From Collinsella sp. (GTDB lineage Bacteria; Actinomycetota; Coriobacteriia; Coriobacteriales; Coriobacteriaceae), in NCBI GenBank assembly GCA_019414265.1, contig DXMJ01000018.1, forward strand, positions 1 through 38,083: 38,083 nt of DNA, given 5' to 3'. Of this stretch, positions 1-8,420 are shown one piece after another. Made by a program: the position numbers and the translations under genes. A model generated the notes under the pieces. It was not told where the DNA came from, made no database searches, and saw only the letters and a program-made list of their open reading frames with translations. Within the stretch, counting starts at the first letter, position 1; the number at the start of each line of letters is the position of its first letter.

Positions 1-120
1 CGCCCCAGCGGGGGCGAATCGAGTCGAATCCCCGAGAGTATACCCATATGGGGCCTCGGCTCTGCGACGAACTGAAGACGATGCCAGCGGATTGGACAAA
101 GGCCCCGCGCGTTCACCGCA
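1..120. other. Window edge, no gene seen
   Basis: No convincing gene is visible. The first 16 bases can form a small hairpin (CGCCCC/GGGGCG). Around 30-61 there is a nested palindrome: CCCATATGGG lies inside CCGAG/CTCGG arms. This could be the terminator of a gene lying before the window. Short open frames here have no ribosome-binding site and no recognisable product. Confidence 0.4.
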
Positions 121-242
121 CGAGCGTGGAAACTTGGACGCCTATCGAATGAGAGTGGATTTTCGGACGGAATCAGCCTCAAAACGCCCAAAAACCGTCC
201 AAATATCCACCCTCATTTCCCGACCGTCCAAAATCCACGCTC
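121..242. repeat. Array of four GAGNGTGGA...GGACG motifs, two in each orientation
   Basis: Four variants of one ~19-20 bp motif occur within 122 bp. Two point forward (121-140 GAGCGTGGA...TTGGACG; 151-170 GAGAGTGGATTTTCGGACGG). Two point backward (195-214 CCGTCCAAATATCCACCCTC; 224-242 CCGTCCAAAATCCACGCTC). The facing arms at 151-170 and 224-242 could pair as a long hairpin. No gene covers them. They could be an operator cluster or an interspersed palindrome; nothing in the sequence decides between these. Confidence 0.6.
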
Positions 243-276
243 ATCCGCCGCCCGCACATCTCTCATATCTTATTCG

Positions 277-327
277 TCTCTAATACGAGAGATAACAGAA
301 AGATGAGAGATAAATATGAGAGATAAC
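277..327. repeat. 51-bp direct repeat, copy 1 (three GAGAGATAA units)
   Basis: This 51-bp block matches the block at 442-492 at 48 of 51 positions. It contains three GAGAGATAA units, at about 288, 305 and 319. It begins with a TCTCT-N6-AGAGA dyad. Just upstream (259-274) is an inverted version of the unit. The arrangement looks like a multi-site operator for the regulator encoded at 554. Confidence 0.75.
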
Positions 328-441
328 AATGCTGCAAAGAGACAGACAACCATGGTATTGTCTCAATATAGATTGTTTTACCAGCGAAAACATGTTTAAA
401 TGAAACAGATGACAGACATCTTATCTTTCATCTCTCACTCC

Positions 442-492
442 TCTCTAATATGAGAGATAACAGAAAGATGAGAGATAATTACGAGAGATAAC
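442..492. repeat. 51-bp direct repeat, copy 2 (three GAGAGATAA units)
   Basis: Second copy of the block at 277-327, differing at three positions only. Inverted units (ATCTTATC, CATCTCTC) lie at about 417-437. It ends 61 bp before the start of the AlbA_2/ATPase regulator, a position suited to autoregulation. The 114 bp between the two copies is AT-rich and may hold the promoter, but no clear -35/-10 pair stands out. Confidence 0.75.
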
Positions 493-553
493 TGAGAGAC
501 GAAGGAAATCTATTCGCGGCATTCTTCGCAGAACCGAGCGAAAGGACGTGCAG

Positions 554-2020
554 ATGAACGAAAACGAACTGACCGGTCTGCTCGAGTCTTTAAGGCGCAT
601 GGGATCGGACGATCTTAACGTTGAGGTCAAGGAGAGCGCCACGACGCTTTCCCGCGACGTATGGGAAACGGTCAGCGCTTTCGCAAACACCGCCGGCGGC
701 ATCATCGTACTCGGAGTGAGCGAGCGCGCGGGTTTTGTCCCAGTTGCAAACTTTGAGACCGAGAAAGTGCTCAACCAATTCGTGGCGGGCATGGGCGATG
801 CTGGCGGTCGCGGAAAGCTGGCCAATCCGCCCAAATACACCATTGAGCGCGTGGAGCTCCAGGGCACCGTGGTTCTAGTCATCGCGATTGAGGAGCTTGA
901 CCCGTCGAGCAAGCCTTGCTATGTAATAGAGCGGGGCGCCCAGGGCGGCAGCTACAAGCGCGTCGATGACAAAGACGTGCCCCTTTCGCCGACCGAGGTT
1001 TTGGCACTGTCGTCATATGAACGGACGAGTCCTAGCGATCGCGATGCGGTGCCCGGCACGAGTGTGGGCGATCTCGACGAGTCGCTGGTCGACCGCACGA
1101 TAGAGCGTGCCTATTCGTTGACGCCTCGAGCGATGCGCGGTGCGGCGGATAAGAAGACAAAGATGGAGCGTCTGAATTTCCTCGACTTCCAGGGCAATGT
1201 TACCAAGGCCGGCCTCCTTGCCGCGGGCGTTTACCCTCAGCAGTTCTATCCCAAGCTCTTCATTGATGTGGCTGTCCACGTGGGAACTCAAAAGGGAGCT
1301 GCGGGGCCACTAAGGTTTATGGACCGCACAATCTGCGAGGGAACGTTGGGCGAGATGATCTCGGATGCTGTCGCGGCCGTCGCCAAGAATTTGCGGCGAA
1401 CCTCGACCGTCCAAGGCGTCTCGCGTGTCGACTCGCTGGAGATTCCCGAGGAGGTTCTGCGCGAGGCAATCGCCAACGCCGTAATCCATCGAGAATACGG
1501 GGATCGGTTCTGTGGACAATCGATTGCCGTCGACGTCTTTGACGATCGTGTCGAGGTGACGAATCCTGGCGGCCTTTACGGGGGAAAGACTCGCGAGAAC
1601 TTGTTTGACGGCAGCTCCCGATGCCGTAACGCGACGCTCGTGAAACTCATGTCGATTGTCCCGCTGCCGGATGGCGCAGGTTCGCCGGCTGAGGGCAATG
1701 GCTCGGGCATCCCGATGATGATCGATGCCATGCGCGCGCATGGTCTGGCCGAGCCCCTGTTCTGCCCGGGGTTCGATCGGTTCAAAGTCGCACTTTACCG
1801 TTCAAAGATCGAGCCGGTCGATCATGGCGGGGGCTTAATTGTGACGGCACTCAAACACTACGGCGAGCTGGGGACGCGTGAGCTGTCAGAACGCACGGGG
1901 CTTACAATTTCCCAGGTTAGGTCGCGCGTCAACGCGCTCATTGCTCAAGGCGAGCTTGAGCCCACGGCGCCGGCGACGAGCCGCAACCGCAAGTATCGAC
2001 TGTCAGAGCGCGTGGAATAA
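554..2020 (+). CDS. AlbA_2 domain / ATP-binding DNA-binding regulator
   Basis: 488-residue protein of the Schlafen-AlbA_2 / RecG-like regulator group (COG2865 type). Residues ~15-130 are the AlbA_2 domain, including EVKESATTLSRDVWETVSAFANTAGG and GVSE. Residues ~295-410 look like a GHKL-type ATPase (EVLREAIANAVIHREY, then DRVEVTNPGGLYG and GNGSGIPMMID). Residues ~425-488 form a winged helix (LGTRELSERTGLTISQVRSRVNAL). The family is thought to act as transcriptional regulators, often near mobile or defence genes; the target here is unknown. ATG 554 is preferred over GTG 548: AAAGGA at 541-546 lies 7 nt from the ATG but only 1 nt from the GTG. The iterated GAGAGATAA repeats upstream suggest it controls its own promoter. 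Confidence 0.88.
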   Translation: MNENELTGLLESLRRMGSDDLNVEVKESATTLSRDVWETVSAFANTAGGIIVLGVSERAGFVPVANFETEKVLNQFVAGMGDAGGRGKLANPPKYTIERVELQGTVVLVIAIEELDPSSKPCYVIERGAQGGSYKRVDDKDVPLSPTEVLALSSYERTSPSDRDAVPGTSVGDLDESLVDRTIERAYSLTPRAMRGAADKKTKMERLNFLDFQGNVTKAGLLAAGVYPQQFYPKLFIDVAVHVGTQKGAAGPLRFMDRTICEGTLGEMISDAVAAVAKNLRRTSTVQGVSRVDSLEIPEEVLREAIANAVIHREYGDRFCGQSIAVDVFDDRVEVTNPGGLYGGKTRENLFDGSSRCRNATLVKLMSIVPLPDGAGSPAEGNGSGIPMMIDAMRAHGLAEPLFCPGFDRFKVALYRSKIEPVDHGGGLIVTALKHYGELGTRELSERTGLTISQVRSRVNALIAQGELEPTAPATSRNRKYRLSERVE

Positions 2021-2120
2021 ATGCGTTAGTGGACGAGGCGACCCAATAATCGACCCTCGATTGGCGCCCACTAAGGTAAAGCGGTTGTTGCCCAGTCGAC
2101 GGTGATGCTAAAGACTCGGC

Positions 2121-2612
2121 TTACGCCGGCATGGCCCCGAACCCGTCCATCAAGAACAGCCTAAGAACCAGCTTGATGACATATCCCGGTTTGATTTCTG
2201 CCGTGCCAAAGACGCTGCGCTCGGCGAGCTCGCTGCAGTATGCGTAGATGTCGCGGATAAGGTCCGCGCCCGAAAGCGTAAACATGTAGCCTGCGTCCGA
2301 AAGCGCATTGGGCGCGGCGGGCAACTTGGCCATGTGGCAGAACGTTTGCAGGTCGGGCGCCATATCATTCTGGTAGTCGAGGTGGCCGCTGGCATCCTGT
2401 GCGGCAAGTTCCAATTGGCGCACAAAATCCAGCGCCGCCGCTAACACAAAGCTCGGCGTAGGCGCATTGACGTCCTGAGTGGTCGCCACGAGTCTGCCCG
2501 CCGCCTGCGTGACAAGCCAAGCGACCTCGCGCTGGCAACGCACGGCCTTGCGCGTAACCGGCTTGATGGACGAAGAAGAAACGCTCCCCTTAGGCGGATT
2601 CGAAGCAGCCAT
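2121..2612 (-). CDS. Hypothetical helical protein
   Basis: 163-residue protein that I do not recognise. After a polar, Ser/Pro/Lys-rich first 25 residues it appears almost wholly alpha-helical (REVAWLVTQAAGRLVA, FVLAAALDFVRQLELAAQ, DLIRDIYAYCSELAE, IKLVLRLFLMDGFG). No signal peptide or clear membrane segment is seen. Its start is well supported: GGGAGGG lies about 5 nt before the ATG on the minus strand. It converges with the regulator at 554 and diverges from the gene at 2624, with starts only 11 bp apart. That leaves no room for separate promoters unless these lie inside the coding regions. Confidence 0.65.
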   Translation of the reverse strand: MAASNPPKGSVSSSSIKPVTRKAVRCQREVAWLVTQAAGRLVATTQDVNAPTPSFVLAAALDFVRQLELAAQDASGHLDYQNDMAPDLQTFCHMAKLPAAPNALSDAGYMFTLSGADLIRDIYAYCSELAERSVFGTAEIKPGYVIKLVLRLFLMDGFGAMPA

Positions 2613-2623
2613 AAGACCCTCCC

Positions 2624-3193
2624 ATGAACAATCCGGCCCAACAAGCCCGGATGAAACACGTGCTACATCAGTATACAGGGGAGTGGGGTAGCGGGGTACA
2701 AGCGCGCCAGCGGCAAACCGAGAGCATCAACAATGTGCCTCCGCTCTATTTGGACGATGGTACGTGGGTCATTAAGTACTCGGTTCAAGCGCCGGGTACC
2801 GTTGGTTTTCGAGACCAGAATTACAACCGTAAAATGCTCAACTGCATGGAATGTGACGTCCCAGTCGGAGTCATATTTGCAACCGAGGTGGGCTATAAGG
2901 TGCTCGGCCTTGCGTTTGTTGAGCGGTTCGAGCCCGAAAACGGATGGTTTGTTCTGCACGGTCCTGTTCATAAAGGCGGACCGGACCCTCGTTTTGCGCC
3001 CGACATGAGTTATCTGAAGCACATACCCGTCGATATTGAGTTTGCCGGACAGGGTGCGACCGACGATGAAATTTGGCTTTGGCGGTCTTTTACGATCGTG
3101 CTGTTTGATCGGATCGCGTGGCGATGCAATCTCGCACACGCCTGCCGGTGCATGCTCTTCCTGATTTGTATAGCGAGAGGGGAGCGAACGTGA
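2624..3193 (+). CDS. Hypothetical protein resembling the N-terminal domain of HNH-type restriction proteins
   Basis: 189 residues. The stretch LDDGTWVIKYSVQ, then NRKMLNCMECDVPVGV and YKVLGLAFVERFEPENGWFVLHGP, resembles the N-terminal domain that precedes an HNH_2 nuclease in some predicted restriction endonucleases. No HNH nuclease follows: the protein ends in a basic, Cys-rich tail (AWRCNLAHACRC...). It may be a stand-alone domain or a decayed gene whose nuclease half was lost. The start is weak: ATG 2624 has no Shine-Dalgarno, and ATG 2651 in the same frame is possible. Its stop overlaps the GTG start of the next gene (GTGA), which argues for translational coupling. Confidence 0.5.
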   Translation: MNNPAQQARMKHVLHQYTGEWGSGVQARQRQTESINNVPPLYLDDGTWVIKYSVQAPGTVGFRDQNYNRKMLNCMECDVPVGVIFATEVGYKVLGLAFVERFEPENGWFVLHGPVHKGGPDPRFAPDMSYLKHIPVDIEFAGQGATDDEIWLWRSFTIVLFDRIAWRCNLAHACRCMLFLICIARGERT

Positions 3194-3474
3194 GCTGGCG
3201 AGGCGATATTGCGATGGGGAAGTACGGAAAACTGCCGTGCGCCCTTATAGACAACAAAATGTTTCCGAGCGTAGAAGTTGATTGCGGGTCGTTTGTCGTC
3301 GCCTGTCCTTGCTGCGGCTCGCAAATACCGTGCCTCGACATTCGGTTCATCGATGCGTGCGACAGACTTAGCGACGAAGTGAGAAAACGGACAGGCGTTC
3401 ATATGCCGGTGTATCAGGAGAAATGCCCTGTTTGTGGCCTCGATATCGTGTACGACGCCGGCGACGAGGGATAG
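3190..3474 (+). CDS. Small Cys-pair (zinc-ribbon-like) protein
   Basis: 94 residues from GTG 3190, chosen because GGAG at 3181-3184 is well spaced and the start overlaps the preceding stop as GTGA. An upstream start in the same frame at 3118 would lie wholly inside the preceding gene and is less likely. The protein has two CxxC pairs, ACPCCGSQ and KCPVCGLD, about 37 residues apart, the pattern of a zinc ribbon. Function unknown. Coupling to the HNH-N-domain-like gene suggests a shared, possibly DNA-related, role (inference only). Confidence 0.55.
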   Translation: MSWRGDIAMGKYGKLPCALIDNKMFPSVEVDCGSFVVACPCCGSQIPCLDIRFIDACDRLSDEVRKRTGVHMPVYQEKCPVCGLDIVYDAGDEG

Positions 3475-3512
3475 GTGATGCGGAGGAGCTGGCTGTGAAG
3501 GCATCTCTGTCC

Positions 3513-4199
3513 CTATAAATAAATCCCCTCACCGAGCTGCTTGTGGAACTTGGCGTGATGGTCGCGTGCCCAGGTAAAGAGCGCCTGGTCAAAGTCGGTG
3601 CGCGTGGCCGGGACGCCAAAGACGCCGGCAACTTCGACGCGTACAAACTCCAGTGCCGGCAGCTTGTTGATGGCAGTGAGGGCAAACGGGGACGAGGGCT
3701 CCTCGAACAGATAGCGGCTGCCTTGCAGCGCGTCGCAAATGGTGCACGTGTTGCCGAGCGACGGGGCTTTGGAGGCTCGCGCGCCTACGGGCTTGTAGCC
3801 GCAGCGCTTATGAAGGTAGTCGCGGATCTCGCCCGGCACGCAGCCAAGAGCGGGCACGATGGCGAGTGCGTTGGCGTTGGCCGTGTCGATGGCAATGTGC
3901 CCGGCTTCGTTGGGCGCGTGCGCGATGGCGATGCTCTCGTCGTTATCGGTTCGATAGGGAATGCCGAAGGCCGCGACCGAGGTCTCTTTGTGACACTTCC
4001 AGCACTCGCGCTTGCCCAGTACTAGATATATATACGGCGCTGAGGGGTCGGATCGGTCAACACCGGGCAGCCACTCGGCAAAGGGCTCGGGGTTGACGCC
4101 GCTGGGTACATACCAGATCTTCTTGGTCCGGTCCCATTTGGCGCCCAGCGCTTTGGCTTCTTCTTTGTGCGAAAAGGGGACATCGAGCTCGGTGCGCAT
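3513..4199 (-). CDS. DUF5710 domain protein with CxxC pairs
   Basis: 228 residues. Residues 1-45 (MRTELDVPFSHKEEAKALG, AKWDRTKKIWYVP) match the DUF5710 domain, a short module often found in plasmid and mobile-element proteins. The C-terminal part has two CxxC pairs (CWKC and CTIC), a likely zinc site, and no enzyme motif that I recognise. The start at 4199 is chosen over 4235 because AAGGAG lies 6 nt before it and the DUF5710 consensus begins there. It is transcribed towards the small genes at 2624-3474; no terminator is evident between them. Confidence 0.7.
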   Translation of the reverse strand: MRTELDVPFSHKEEAKALGAKWDRTKKIWYVPSGVNPEPFAEWLPGVDRSDPSAPYIYLVLGKRECWKCHKETSVAAFGIPYRTDNDESIAIAHAPNEAGHIAIDTANANALAIVPALGCVPGEIRDYLHKRCGYKPVGARASKAPSLGNTCTICDALQGSRYLFEEPSSPFALTAINKLPALEFVRVEVAGVFGVPATRTDFDQALFTWARDHHAKFHKQLGEGIYL

Positions 4200-4484
4200 G
4201 GCGGCTCCTTGGTGCTGCAGGTGCGAGTGGCTCAAGGATACCGCAGGGCGCAGACATCGCGGCGTTTTGTTGAGAAGTTGCGGCGCGGACTGCTTGGTTA
4301 CGCCGTTAGATAAATTGGCAAGTAGATGGTCGGCTTTTGACCAGTTGGGCGGTTGGAGCAGCTTGCGGCGCAGTTTTGTGCCTGGCTATTGTTGATGTTG
4401 GGGTATTGAATATATTTGGCTGCCATTCGTCAGGTGAATTGTTGTTACGTTGCGATGACGGTTGGAACTGCCAGCGGATTTAGC
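4200..4484. other. Non-coding stretch
   Basis: Between the DUF5710 gene and the tRNA-Val terminator I see no gene, tRNA or strong repeat. It must contain the minus-strand promoter for the DUF5710 gene, but no -35/-10 pair is convincing. The part near 4400-4450 is distinctly AT-rich. Confidence 0.4.
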
Positions 4485-4524
4485 GACAAAAAACAAAACA
4501 GCCCAGAGGACATAGCCTCTGAGC
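4485..4524 (-). terminator. Terminator of tRNA-Val
   Basis: Read on the minus strand, GCTCAGAGG and CCTCTGGGC form a 9-bp stem (one G-U) with a 6-nt loop. It is followed by a T-rich run (TTTTGTTTTTTG). It lies 10 nt after the tRNA 3' end. Confidence 0.85.
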
Positions 4525-4534
4525 TGCGAACATT

Positions 4535-4609
4535 TGGTGGGCGTTAGAAGATTTGAACTTCTGACCTCTTCCGTGTCAGGGAAGCGCTCTCCCCCTGAGC
4601 TAAACGCCC
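4535..4609 (-). tRNA. tRNA-Val (anticodon GAC)
   Basis: 75 nt on the minus strand, including an encoded CCA. The acceptor stem is GGGCGTT/AACGCCC, the D stem GCTC/GAGC, and the anticodon stem CTTCC/GGAAG. The anticodon loop CTGACAC gives GAC (valine). The T arm is AGAAG-TTCAAAT-CTTCT and the discriminator is A. All stems pair fully. Confidence 0.97.
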
Positions 4610-4638
4610 GATCAAGGGTGCGCAAGCGCGCAAGGGAT

Positions 4639-4667
4639 AATATAACGGAGCCTGAACTCGGTGGCAA
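4639..4667 (-). promoter_or_regulatory. Promoter of tRNA-Val
   Basis: On the minus strand, TTGCCA (-35, 4662-4667) is separated by 17 bp from TATATT (-10, 4639-4644). The -10 lies about 30 bp before the mature 5' end of the tRNA. Spacing and position fit a strong housekeeping promoter. Confidence 0.8.
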
Positions 4668-4898
4668 GAACATTTTTAAAAATCGCTTACATTGTGGAAT
4701 TCGGGGGCTTTGTCATATCCATTTCAAAAGAGCCTGCTGCCGCGATTTGACTGTCGCATAATGCAAGGCCATTGCGGTATCGAGCTATGGAAAGACGTCT
4801 GCGGAATTGTCCTACCGATAAGCGGACAAGCCTCCAGCTGGTGCCTTCGCCGTGGTAAGGTAAGCCGAATTGTTTCCAGGCTGCTTCGAGGGAATGGA

Positions 4899-5921
4899 AT
4901 GAGCAAAGAGCGTGTCGAGCAGGTCGAAGGCGCAGGGGCTTCGGTGCCGATGACCGATATATCGAACATTGATGTGCCCGAGGGCACCGATGAGCTCAGC
5001 CGTAGCACCCGCCGCGCTTGGCGCGAGCGCCTGAACAGCGCTTCGACGCGCAAGATGATCACGGGCGTCTTGGCTACGCTGGTGGGCGGTTCGTTTTGGG
5101 GCTTCTCGGGCACCAGCGCGAGCTTTCTGTTCGATACCTACCACGTCGACACCTTGTGGCTTATGAGCGTGCGTCAGATTCTCGCCGGTCTACTCTTTAT
5201 GGCCGTGGTTGTTACGCGCGACCGCGAGCGCCTGATTAAGCTCTGGACCACACCCGCCGATCGCAAGCAGCTGCTGCTCTTTACCGCCTTTGGTCTGCTG
5301 TTCAACCAGTTTTGTTATCTTTCGGCCGTGCGCCTGACCAATGCCGGAACCGCGACGGTGCTCCAATGCCTGCAACTGGTCATCATTATGGGCTACACCT
5401 GCGTGATCGACCATCGCATGCCTCGCGTGCGTGAGGCCGTTGGCATTGGGTTGGCCCTGGGCGGCACCTTTTTAATCGCTACCGGCGGCGACCCTACCAG
5501 TCTGAGCATATCGCCGCTTGGCCTGGTCGCAGGCCTTATGTGTGCGGTCAGCGCCACGTGTATGGCGGTGATTCCCGCCAAGATCCTGCCCGAATACGGC
5601 AGCCCCATCGTCACGGGCTCGGCAATGCTCACGGCGGGCGTGGTCTCGTGCGTCTTCGTGCAGCCTTGGGCGCATATGCCGGCACTCGACGCTGCCGGCG
5701 TCGAGGCGCTCGCGGTATTCGTGGTTATCGGCTCGTTTTTTGCTTACATGCTCTATATGCAGGGCGTTAAGGACATCGGCTCGGTGCGTGCGAGCCTCAT
5801 CGGAACTGTGGAGCCGGTTTCGGCGACCATCACCAGCGCCGTTATGCTGGGCACGGTGTTTTTGCCGACCGACCTTATCGGCTTTGCCATGATCATCGTG
5901 ATGATGTTCCTCACGGTGTAG
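4899..5921 (+). CDS. EamA/DMT family transporter
   Basis: 340 residues, the usual size for a ten-helix drug/metabolite transporter of the EamA (RhaT-like) family, acting in the cytoplasmic membrane, probably as an exporter. A hydrophilic N-tail of ~50 residues is followed by regularly spaced hydrophobic helices. Two typical half-repeats are visible: the first starts at VLATLVGGSFWGFSGTSA and the second at LVAGLMCAVSATCMAVIPA. The conserved end is VEPVSATITSAVMLG. ATG 4899 is chosen because GAGGGA precedes it and the family begins shortly after; the frame stays open upstream to 4692 without domain content. The substrate cannot be told from sequence. It stands alone between tRNA-Val and the DUF4012 gene. 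Confidence 0.88.
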   Translation: MSKERVEQVEGAGASVPMTDISNIDVPEGTDELSRSTRRAWRERLNSASTRKMITGVLATLVGGSFWGFSGTSASFLFDTYHVDTLWLMSVRQILAGLLFMAVVVTRDRERLIKLWTTPADRKQLLLFTAFGLLFNQFCYLSAVRLTNAGTATVLQCLQLVIIMGYTCVIDHRMPRVREAVGIGLALGGTFLIATGGDPTSLSISPLGLVAGLMCAVSATCMAVIPAKILPEYGSPIVTGSAMLTAGVVSCVFVQPWAHMPALDAAGVEALAVFVVIGSFFAYMLYMQGVKDIGSVRASLIGTVEPVSATITSAVMLGTVFLPTDLIGFAMIIVMMFLTV

Positions 5922-6070
5922 CTGGCGCCGCCGCCAAGACAGAAAAGGTGTTGTGCCGCATTTTCGCCAATTGACGTCCGTGTCTGGAGTTTAGCTGTCG
6001 ATGCTCAAAATGCCATAAACTAGTAACGTTATGGATTTTTTCATTGCGACTCAATTGCGAGGATTTCTTT

Positions 6071-8383
6071 ATGGCTGGTAATCACTTTAAGGGCAGCGAT
6101 AACGGCCGTCCTGCAGTTCCGCCGCGTCCGAACGGGGCTGGTAAGGCCGGCACGCCGGGCGGCGCTGGACAGGGCGGTTCCAGTAAGCGCGTGTCCCCGG
6201 GCGAGACGGCGATGTTTACCGCTCTGTACGAGCAGTCTCAAAAGGCGAAAAAGACCGGCCGTGCAAGAGGGAATGTCTTTGCGGGCGGTGCAACCTCCGC
6301 GTCGCAGCCGAGCGGGGCTCCTTCGGTACCTGCGAACAACGCAGGTGCTGCCAACGCCGCAAATGCCGCCGGCAACGTTAATGCCGGCAAGGCCGCCAAC
6401 AATACTCCCTCTGCCGGTGGCGCGGGGCTTACGGGTAACCTTGGCACGATTTACACCGGTGCCTCCGAGACTGGCACGTTCGCCCGCCTGGATGATAGCG
6501 GTGCCGAGTTTGCGGGCTCGGGTTCCAAGGAAGATTATTACGATTTTGGCTTGAACTACGGTAGCGACGCTTCGTCGAGTTCGACCTCTGACGGTCTGGT
6601 CCGTCATCGCCATCGCAAGGGCGAACGCAAAAAGCGTCACACCGGCGCCATTATTGCCGCTGTAGTCGCGGTGCTTCTCGTTGCGCTTGGCGCAAGCGGC
6701 TTTATGCTGCTTAACTCGGCAAAGACCGTAAAGAGTGAAGCGAAGGAGGCCGTCGAGATTGTCGGTGGCCTTAAGGACAAGGTCACGTCGGGCGATTTTT
6801 CGACGCTGCCTGACGACGCGAAGAAGATTGATGAGCTTTGCGACAGCATGAAGGCGGAGACCTCGAGCCCGCTGTGGACGGCGGCTTCGTTTATCCCGGT
6901 GTATGGCAGCGACATCAATGCGGCCCGCACCATGATCGACGCCCTGTCCGATGTCTCGAGCAATGCGCTGGTTCCCATGGCCGATAACCTTTCGCAGGCC
7001 ACGCCCGGCAAGCTGTTTCAGGACGGCATGATTAACGTGTCCGCGCTGCAGGCGGTCGCCGATTCGCTTTCCAGCAGCTCGAAGGTGTTCAAGAGCGCCA
7101 ACGAGAAGATCCAGGGCATTGGCGATACTCATATTTCCCAGGTGACCGAGCTGGTCGATAAGGCCAAGGACGGCTTTGCCACCCTCAACGGCGCGGTTGA
7201 CGCGGCGGAGAAGGTCGCCCCCGTCCTTCCGCAGATGCTCGGCGCCAACGGCCAGACGCGCAACTACCTTGTGTACGCCATGAACAACGTCGAGATTCGT
7301 GCCTGCGGCGGCTTTGGCGGTTCGCAGGGCCTGATTTCGGTCACCGACGGCCAGATGTCGATTGGCGAGTTTGTTCCCCGCATTGGACTCAGCGAGGATG
7401 AGGCAGTCGAGAGCGTCGACGAAGAGGATGAGGCGCTGTTCGGCAACCACAGTAACCTGTACAACTCGGGCAATACCTATTCGCCTGATTGGCCCCGCAA
7501 CTCGCAGCGTGTCGCAGCCCTGTGGAAATCTCAATATGGCCAGGACGTTGACGGCGTCGTGGGTATCGACCCGGTGTTCCTGCAGTATCTGCTGGGCCTG
7601 GTCGGTAACGTGTCGCTGCCCGACGGAACGGTTGTCGACGGCACCAACGCCGCAAAGGTCCTCATGCACGATGTGTACTGGAACTATCCGGTCGAGGAGT
7701 CGGACGGCATCTTTGCATCCGTCGCCAGCGCTGCCTTCGACAAGATCCTTGGCGGTATCGGCGATGTCGATGTTACGAAGCTTGTCAGCGCCGTTGAGCG
7801 CGGTGCCGAAGAGGGCCGCCTGATCGCGTGGATGAAAAACGATGACGAGCAGAACGCTATCAAGGAGATGAACATCGACGCCTCGCTGCCCGATCCGGAT
7901 GACCCGAGTGAAGATCCCGTTGCTGGTGTCTACTTTAACAACCTGAGCTTCTCCAAGCTCGACTGGTACCTGAATGCCGATACGCAGATTGGCCAGGGCA
8001 TCAAGAACGGTGACGGCACATGCTCGTATCGCATCACCGTTACCCTGACGAACATCATGACGCAGGAGGAGGCCGGCAAGCTGCCCGACTACGTCGCGGC
8101 GAGCGCGCCCGATGCCGCGCGCGACGACGAGCGTCTGAATGTCTCGTTGTTTGCCCCGACGGGCGGCAACATTACTGATCTGACCGTCGAGGGCACCCAG
8201 TTTGGTCTTGGCGCCGCTACGTGGCATGGAATCCCCTTCTATTCGGGCACCGTTGACCTGCATGCTGGCGAGACGACGACGATCACATATACGCTGACCA
8301 CGTCAGCCGAGGCGGGGGACAAGCCGCTTACGCTGCGTCAGACTCCTACATGCCAGGCGGCTCGCGACAGCGCGTCGGCGTAG
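6071..8383 (+). CDS. DUF4012 domain membrane-anchored protein
   Basis: 770 residues. Residues 1-~185 are a polar, Ala/Asn/Gly-rich cytoplasmic region with basic clusters just before the membrane (HRHRKGERKKRH). A single transmembrane helix follows at ~190-215 (GAIIAAVVAVLLVALGASGF). The large extracytoplasmic part carries the DUF4012 domain, with its hallmark stretch RNYLVYAMNNVEIRACGGF and GGSQGLISVTDG. The family is common in Actinobacteria and Firmicutes, sometimes near polysaccharide genes; its biochemical role is not established. ATG 6071 is chosen over the frame opening at 6044 because GAGGA at 6058-6062 is well placed. A hairpin terminator separates it from glmM, 84 bp downstream. Confidence 0.85.
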   Translation: MAGNHFKGSDNGRPAVPPRPNGAGKAGTPGGAGQGGSSKRVSPGETAMFTALYEQSQKAKKTGRARGNVFAGGATSASQPSGAPSVPANNAGAANAANAAGNVNAGKAANNTPSAGGAGLTGNLGTIYTGASETGTFARLDDSGAEFAGSGSKEDYYDFGLNYGSDASSSSTSDGLVRHRHRKGERKKRHTGAIIAAVVAVLLVALGASGFMLLNSAKTVKSEAKEAVEIVGGLKDKVTSGDFSTLPDDAKKIDELCDSMKAETSSPLWTAASFIPVYGSDINAARTMIDALSDVSSNALVPMADNLSQATPGKLFQDGMINVSALQAVADSLSSSSKVFKSANEKIQGIGDTHISQVTELVDKAKDGFATLNGAVDAAEKVAPVLPQMLGANGQTRNYLVYAMNNVEIRACGGFGGSQGLISVTDGQMSIGEFVPRIGLSEDEAVESVDEEDEALFGNHSNLYNSGNTYSPDWPRNSQRVAALWKSQYGQDVDGVVGIDPVFLQYLLGLVGNVSLPDGTVVDGTNAAKVLMHDVYWNYPVEESDGIFASVASAAFDKILGGIGDVDVTKLVSAVERGAEEGRLIAWMKNDDEQNAIKEMNIDASLPDPDDPSEDPVAGVYFNNLSFSKLDWYLNADTQIGQGIKNGDGTCSYRITVTLTNIMTQEEAGKLPDYVAASAPDAARDDERLNVSLFAPTGGNITDLTVEGTQFGLGAATWHGIPFYSGTVDLHAGETTTITYTLTTSAEAGDKPLTLRQTPTCQAARDSASA

Positions 8384-8420
8384 GGTTTTTCTGGTAGCGC
8401 AGATAATCGAGTACCATTTT

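Noticed and set aside
277..492. CRISPR array
   Set aside because: Only two 51-bp blocks with internal subrepeats, no regularly sized spacers, and no cas genes nearby.
4386..4673. Minus-strand 95-codon frame across tRNA-Val
   Set aside because: It runs through the tRNA, its terminator and its promoter, and has no ribosome-binding site.
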